From NCBI GenBank assembly GCA_044344975.1, contig JBIJBY010000043.1, positions 1 through 10,334 on the forward strand: a stretch of DNA of 10,334 nucleotides, in the 5' to 3' direction. The first letter of the stretch is position 1, and each line of letters starts with the position of its first letter. Origin of the DNA: IMCC26077 sp044344975 (GTDB lineage: Bacteria > Actinomycetota > Actinomycetes > Nanopelagicales > Nanopelagicaceae). Under the pieces are notes generated by a model. It saw only the letters and a list, made by a program, of their open reading frames with translations. It made no database searches and had not been told where the DNA came from. Shown piece after piece: positions 7,214 through 10,334 of the stretch. Both the position numbers and the translations under genes were made by a program.

Positions 7214-8197
7214 GTGGTTAGGTTGCCATCGCTTGCACCCGATGTGGAGCGCGATTTAAGCGCTCGCATGGAAGCGGTGGAGCGCTTTTTATTTAACCAT
7301 GCTGCGGGTGAATTTCCCTTTGCGACCGAAACTTCGCGACATCTAATCTCCGCAGGGGGAAAGCGCTTTCGCCCCATGCTCACCCTCCTAGCTTCAAATT
7401 ATGGTGACTCAGCTAGGGAAGAGATCATCAAAGCGGCAGTCGTTGTGGAACTTACCCATTTAGCAACGCTTTATCATGATGATGTAATGGATGAGGCGCC
7501 GTTACGACGAGGTGTTGAGAGCGCAAATAAAAGATGGGGCAATTCAGTTGCAATTCTGACCGGTGATTATCTCTTTGCAAAGTCCTCACTCTTACTCGCC
7601 GACCTTGGCCCTGACGCAGTACGCCATCAGGCAATGACTTTTGAACGGTTAGTTGTTGGTCAGATTATGGAGACCGAAGGGCCACAAGGTGGCGAGGATA
7701 GCTTGGGCCACTACATCAAGGTGGTCACTGAGAAAACTGGCTCTTTGTTTGGCTTATGCGCTAGATATGGCGGATATCTCTCTGGCGCTAAACCCGAAAT
7801 TGTCGAGACTTTAGTGAGATTTAGTGAAGAGCTAGGAATTGCCTTCCAACTCGCTGATGATGTAATTGATATCGAAAGCTCTTCTAATCAATCTGGAAAG
7901 ACTCCTGGCACTGATTTGCGTGAAGGCGTTCCCACGCTTGTGACGTTATTAGTGCAACAGATGGCTCGTCCAGAAGATGAGCGGTTGCTTGCACTTCTCG
8001 CTGGGCCGATTCTTGATGAGGATGATGTGAGATATGCGCTGGAACAGCTCCGTCAGCATGTGGCGCTAGAAGAAGCAAAGCGCATCACTATGCAATATGC
8101 CGAGAGTGCGCGGAAGATGCTCTCAACGTTGCCGCTAAATGGCACAACCGAAGGGCTACTAAGCCTGTGTGATGCCCTGGTCTCCAGGTCTTCCTGA
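7214..8197 (+). CDS. Polyprenyl diphosphate synthase (trans-type, probably for menaquinone)
   Basis: Soluble all-alpha prenyltransferase that condenses isopentenyl diphosphate onto an allylic primer to make a long all-trans chain. The 327-residue protein shows the family motifs in order: GGKRFRP (48-54), first Asp-rich motif DDVMD (89-93) followed by APLRRG, GDYLFAKS (117-124), Gln150 in VGQIMETEG, KTGSLF (174-179), second Asp-rich motif DDVID (215-219), and GKTPGTDLREG (228-238). The Asp motifs bind Mg2+ and diphosphate. The residue five before the first motif is Ala84, with Thr85 next; a small residue there is typical of enzymes making long (C30-C50) products. Its place 9 bases after nuoN suggests it supplies the menaquinone tail. 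The GTG start at 7214 lacks a clear Shine-Dalgarno sequence; Met19 (7268) is the alternative. Its 3' end overlaps rarD tail to tail. Confidence 0.93.
   Translation: MVRLPSLAPDVERDLSARMEAVERFLFNHAAGEFPFATETSRHLISAGGKRFRPMLTLLASNYGDSAREEIIKAAVVVELTHLATLYHDDVMDEAPLRRGVESANKRWGNSVAILTGDYLFAKSSLLLADLGPDAVRHQAMTFERLVVGQIMETEGPQGGEDSLGHYIKVVTEKTGSLFGLCARYGGYLSGAKPEIVETLVRFSEELGIAFQLADDVIDIESSSNQSGKTPGTDLREGVPTLVTLLVQQMARPEDERLLALLAGPILDEDDVRYALEQLRQHVALEEAKRITMQYAESARKMLSTLPLNGTTEGLLSLCDALVSRSS
7258..7294 (+). terminator. Terminator-like stem-loop inside the prenyl-synthase 5' coding region (tentative)
   Basis: AAGCGCTC (7258-7265) and GAGCGCTT (7280-7287) form a perfect 8-bp stem around a 14-base loop, followed at once by TTTATTT (7288-7294). 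That is the architecture of an intrinsic terminator, placed 45 bases after the GTG start. The loop contains the alternative ATG at 7268. The region is also clearly coding, so it may be an attenuator or a coincidence. Given stem length and loop range, one or two such stems are expected by chance in 10 kb; the added T-run and the location make it more notable. Confidence 0.35.
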
Positions 8198-9055
8198 TCG
8201 GACCATATCTGTAGCGAGCACGCTCAGTGCGAGCCAAATGGTGAGAAAGCCAATCCAACGAGAACCAGACATCTCTTCATGGTTGATGAAAACACCAACG
8301 AGAAACATAACTGTTGGTGTGATGTATTGCATCAGACCAAGAGTGGTGAGCGGCAATCGCACGGCAGCGTTGTTAAAGGCGAGCAATGGCAGAACAGTTG
8401 CAAAACCAGCCGTTGCTAAACCTAAAGAAATCCATAACCCAGATCCAAATTGCGCCGCACCTTGAATTTCAAGGCGAGTGAGATAAAAAATAGTTGGGAT
8501 AGCGGCGAAGATTGTTTCGATTGCAAGTCCAATGAGTGGGTCAACCTGAAGTTTCTTTTTGATAACGCTATACAAACCCCAAGTGCAAGCAAGGCCAAGG
8601 GCGATCAGCGGAAGTTGCCCATAGTCATAGGTAAGTGCAAGAACCCCGATTGCTGCGATTCCTACCGAAAGCCATTGGAGTTTTCGCATCTTTTCCCGGA
8701 GGATGATGACGCCAAATGCAACATTCATAAGCGGAGTGATGTAGTACCCCAACGAGGATTCGACGATACGATCGACGGTGACTGACCAGATATAAATCGC
8801 CCAATTGCCAGAGACTAAACCTGCAGTTAGCGCCAGCAAAATAAACATTCGTGGATTACATAAAATCAGAAGCGCTGCTTTTAGTTGGTGGCGAAATGCG
8901 AGTGCAGCCCAGCAGACTAGAAGCGACCAAATTGCGCGGTGTGAAATTATCTCGAAAGCGCTTGCTTGACGGAGCCAACCCCAATAGATCGGGAGCGCGC
9001 CCCAAATGATGTACGCGAACAAGCCATAGAGCAGCCCACTCTGTTGTTTGTTCAC
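8159..9055 (-). CDS. rarD: RarD-like EamA/DMT-family permease
   Basis: Predicted inner-membrane transporter of the drug/metabolite (EamA) superfamily, RarD subfamily; 298 residues. About ten hydrophobic helices are visible. The N-terminal region reads GLFAYIIWGALPIYW (11-25) and then SAFEIISHRAIWSLL (about 32-46), which is the RarD hallmark (E-I-x-x-H-R-x-x-W-S). The second half repeats the fold, for example SLGYYITPLMNVAFG and LGLMQYITPTVMFLVGVF. RarD was named from chloramphenicol sensitivity in Pseudomonas, but the natural substrate is not established, so the name says little about function here. GTG start at 9055, preceded by GGGTGG. It lies 26 bases after yajQ on the same strand and probably shares its transcript. 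The last 39 bases of the gene overlap the 3' end of the convergent prenyl synthase. Confidence 0.9.
   Translation of the reverse strand: MNKQQSGLLYGLFAYIIWGALPIYWGWLRQASAFEIISHRAIWSLLVCWAALAFRHQLKAALLILCNPRMFILLALTAGLVSGNWAIYIWSVTVDRIVESSLGYYITPLMNVAFGVIILREKMRKLQWLSVGIAAIGVLALTYDYGQLPLIALGLACTWGLYSVIKKKLQVDPLIGLAIETIFAAIPTIFYLTRLEIQGAAQFGSGLWISLGLATAGFATVLPLLAFNNAAVRLPLTTLGLMQYITPTVMFLVGVFINHEEMSGSRWIGFLTIWLALSVLATDMVRSGRPGDQGITQA
8176..8188. repeat. Small inverted repeat in the convergent overlap
   Basis: CCTGG (8176-8180) and CCAGG (8184-8188) around TCT, within the 39-base region coding on both strands. It is the only dyad seen at the tail-to-tail junction. With a 5-bp stem and no T-run on either strand it is at best a weak transcription-end signal. 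Confidence 0.25.
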
Positions 9056-9059
9056 TTAT

Positions 9060-9065
9060 CCACCC
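9060..9065 (-). promoter_or_regulatory. Ribosome binding site of rarD
   Basis: GGGTGG on the minus strand, 4 bases before GTG at 9055, within the 26-base yajQ-rarD gap. It supports the GTG start. Confidence 0.6.
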
Positions 9066-9081
9066 TTTAGTTTCGGATTGT

Positions 9082-9573
9082 TTATCGATAGTTGGTGAAT
9101 TGTGGCGCGAAATCCCAGCTCTCTGCTTTAACCAGGGCAATCGCATCTTGGAGATCATCGCGACTCTTGGAAGAAACGCGTAGCTCTTCCCCTTGGATCT
9201 GAGTCTTTAATGACTTAGGGCCACTATCTCGGAGAAATTTTGCGAGCTTCTTTGCATTCTCAGTAGAGATACCTTCTTTGATTTTCACATTTATTTTAAA
9301 TAACTTGCCGGAGGGCTGGGGTTCGCTCGCATCGAGATGTTTTAAGGAGACGCCACGCTTTACACACTTTTCCTTGAAGACATCGAGCGCCGCTTTAGCG
9401 CGTTCTTCGCTACCTGATTCGATAGCGACAATATCGGTGCCGCTCATCGCTATCTTGGTCTCAGTGCCTCGGAAATCGAAGCGGGTGCCTAACTCGCGAT
9501 CTGCTTGATTAAAAGCGTTGTCAAGCTCCATCCGGTCGACTTTAGAAACAATGTCAAAACTTGAATCAGCCAT
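9082..9573 (-). CDS. yajQ: YajQ-family nucleotide-binding protein (UPF0234)
   Basis: Small cytoplasmic protein of the YajQ family, 163 residues from ATG at 9573, the standard family length. Recognisable segments: N-terminus MADSSFDIVSKVDRMELDNA, RFDFRGTETKI (31-41), GKLFKINVKIKEGIS (89-103), KTQIQGEELRVSSKSRDDLQ (123-142) and the C-terminal QFTNYR. The family has two ferredoxin-like domains and binds nucleotides or nucleic acid in vitro; a Xanthomonas homologue has been reported as a cyclic-di-GMP effector. The role here is unknown. The start is fixed by GGAGGA at 9578-9583 and by the family N-terminus; the frame stays open 23 codons further to an ATG at 9642, but that extension would run into kynU and is rejected. 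It is probably the first gene of a yajQ-rarD unit. Confidence 0.95.
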   Translation of the reverse strand: MADSSFDIVSKVDRMELDNAFNQADRELGTRFDFRGTETKIAMSGTDIVAIESGSEERAKAALDVFKEKCVKRGVSLKHLDASEPQPSGKLFKINVKIKEGISTENAKKLAKFLRDSGPKSLKTQIQGEELRVSSKSRDDLQDAIALVKAESWDFAPQFTNYR

Positions 9574-9577
9574 CTCT

Positions 9578-9583
9578 TCCTCC
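9578..9583 (-). promoter_or_regulatory. Ribosome binding site of yajQ
   Basis: GGAGGA on the minus strand, 4 bases before ATG at 9573. It decides between this start and the longer in-frame ATG at 9642. Confidence 0.9.
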
Positions 9584-9593
9584 AATTCACCAA

Positions 9594-9605
9594 AGTCTAT
9601 AGGCT
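9594..9605. promoter_or_regulatory. Putative back-to-back -10 elements for yajQ and kynU
   Basis: The 12-mer AGTCTATAGGCT in the 39-base divergent gap is a near-perfect palindrome (AGYCTATAGRCT), so both strands carry a TAnnnT -10 match. On the plus strand it is TAGGCT (9600-9605), 7 bases before the kynU ATG. On the minus strand it is TAGACT (9599-9594), leading into the yajQ ribosome binding site, with GTCACA (9623-9618) as a 4/6 match to a -35 box at 18-base spacing. No convincing -35 box is seen on the plus strand. Confidence 0.45.
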
Positions 9606-9612
9606 TTTTCAT

Positions 9613-10334
9613 ATGGCTGTGACCCGCGAAGATGCGCTCCAACTCGATATGCAGGATGGGCTTGCGCGATTTCGGGCAGAATTTCTTATTGCCGACCCTG
9701 AACTCTGTTATCTCGATGGAAATTCTCTTGGGCGAATTCCAAAACGGACGGTTGACTCGTTAAATCACTTTCTTATCAATGAATGGGGAGCGAAAGTTGT
9801 TGATGGCTGGGCAGATTGGATTGATGAGGCATCACAAACAGGAAATCTCATTGGCAGGAGCGCACTTGGCGCAGCGCCAGATCAAGTCCTTGCCTGCGAT
9901 ACAACTTCGGTAAATCTCTATCAACTATGTAGCGCAGCTATAAAAGCGCGTCCCGGGCGAACGAAGATCGTCACCGATGCTGCAAATTTTCCAACAGATC
10001 GATATATCTTGCAAGGACTTGCAAGGAATCTTGGTCTTGAATTAATCATAATTGATAACGAATCAAGTGGATTAGCAGAACATGAGCGAATTACTCCAGA
10101 GATTCTTGCTAAGTATCTTGATGGCGATGTGGCGCTCGTTTCACTCCAAGTGATTCAATATCGATCAGGCGCTCGATCAGATATTAAACCTCTTACTGAT
10201 TTAGTTCGATCCTGTGGGGCCCTTTTGGTCTGGGATGCTTCTCATGCAGTCGGGGCGATCGAAATGGATTTCGACAAGAACGGTGTTGATTTAGCAGTTG
10301 GCTGCACGTACAAATATGGAAATTCCGGCCCAGG
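9613..10334 (+). CDS. kynU: Kynureninase, 5' part
   Basis: PLP-dependent enzyme (aminotransferase class V fold) that cleaves L-kynurenine to anthranilate and alanine, or 3-hydroxykynurenine to 3-hydroxyanthranilate, in tryptophan breakdown or NAD synthesis. The frame is open from ATG at 9613 to the window edge, 240 codons plus two bases; family members have about 400-420 residues, so the C-terminal two-fifths is missing. Motifs: YLDGNSLGRIP (33-43), DGWADW (64-69), ACDTTSVNLY (94-103), NFPTDRY (125-131), QYRSGARSDI (182-191), WDASHAVGA (207-215) and VGCTYKY (229-235). By alignment to Pseudomonas kynureninase, Asp129, Asp208 and His211 hold the cofactor and Lys234 forms the Schiff base. The glycine-rich end is GNSGPG where most bacterial enzymes have LNGGPG. 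No Shine-Dalgarno sequence precedes the ATG; a second ATG at 9649 is possible but would lose conserved N-terminal sequence. Confidence 0.9.
   Translation, partial: MAVTREDALQLDMQDGLARFRAEFLIADPELCYLDGNSLGRIPKRTVDSLNHFLINEWGAKVVDGWADWIDEASQTGNLIGRSALGAAPDQVLACDTTSVNLYQLCSAAIKARPGRTKIVTDAANFPTDRYILQGLARNLGLELIIIDNESSGLAEHERITPEILAKYLDGDVALVSLQVIQYRSGARSDIKPLTDLVRSCGALLVWDASHAVGAIEMDFDKNGVDLAVGCTYKYGNSGP

Noticed and set aside
8450..8785. 111-codon open frame on the plus strand opposite rarD
   Set aside because: It is antisense to a clearly recognisable RarD-family permease, lacks a ribosome binding site and matches no family I recognise.
9574..9642. N-terminal extension of YajQ by 23 residues
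   Set aside because: GGAGGA lies directly before ATG 9573 and MADSSFDIVSKVDR is the usual family N-terminus; the longer form would overlap the kynU start.
9867..9879. Inverted repeat TGGCGC-A-GCGCCA in kynU
   Set aside because: It encodes the conserved LGAAPD region of the protein and a one-base loop cannot form a full RNA hairpin.
1..10334. tRNA or rRNA genes, CRISPR arrays, insertion sequences, attachment sites, defence or toxin-antitoxin systems
   Set aside because: Nearly all of the window is accounted for by known housekeeping genes; no cloverleaf, repeat array, transposase or unassigned gene was found.

Overview
The window is a compact, gene-dense stretch of a bacterial chromosome. 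It is almost certainly from a member of the Actinobacteria (Actinomycetota) with only moderate GC content. The protein style is actinobacterial: NuoJ and NuoH carry long hydrophilic C-terminal tails, NuoM has the 'LPDAA...TPGTSVLL.GVLDKVGTYG' version of its proton-channel helix, and a polyprenyl diphosphate synthase directly follows nuoN. The roughly half-AT composition, tiny intergenic gaps and overlapping genes would fit a streamlined aquatic lineage such as the acI/Nanopelagicales group. That placement is an inference from style, not a database result.

Layout. Positions 1-7204 (+) are the distal half of the nuo operon for the proton-pumping NADH:quinone oxidoreductase (NDH-1, complex I). 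It runs nuoH (3' part), nuoI, nuoJ, nuoK, nuoL, nuoM, nuoN, with junctions between an 8-bp overlap and a 6-bp gap. Nine bases later a trans-type long-chain polyprenyl diphosphate synthase (7214-8197, +) follows, probably making the isoprenoid tail of menaquinone, the likely electron acceptor of this complex I. Its 3' end overlaps by 39 bp, tail to tail, with a minus-strand pair: a RarD/EamA-family permease (8159-9055) and yajQ (9082-9573). Only 39 bp separate yajQ from a divergent kynureninase gene (9613 onward, +), which runs off the right edge.

How it fits together. NuoH, J, K, L, M and N form the membrane arm, including all three antiporter-like proton channels. NuoI carries two [4Fe-4S] clusters that pass electrons to quinone at the NuoH interface. 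The prenyl synthase plausibly supplies the quinone side chain. The rarD-yajQ pair and kynU are separate units that share a very short divergent promoter region.

No mobile element, CRISPR array, RNA gene or anything resembling a new defence or biosynthetic system was found. The points worth a second look are regulatory: a cluster of inverted repeats at the nuoN/prenyl-synthase junction, including a terminator-like stem inside the prenyl-synthase coding start; a near-palindromic sequence that could give back-to-back -10 boxes between yajQ and kynU; and the convergent gene overlap. No stretch longer than 300 bases lacks a gene.
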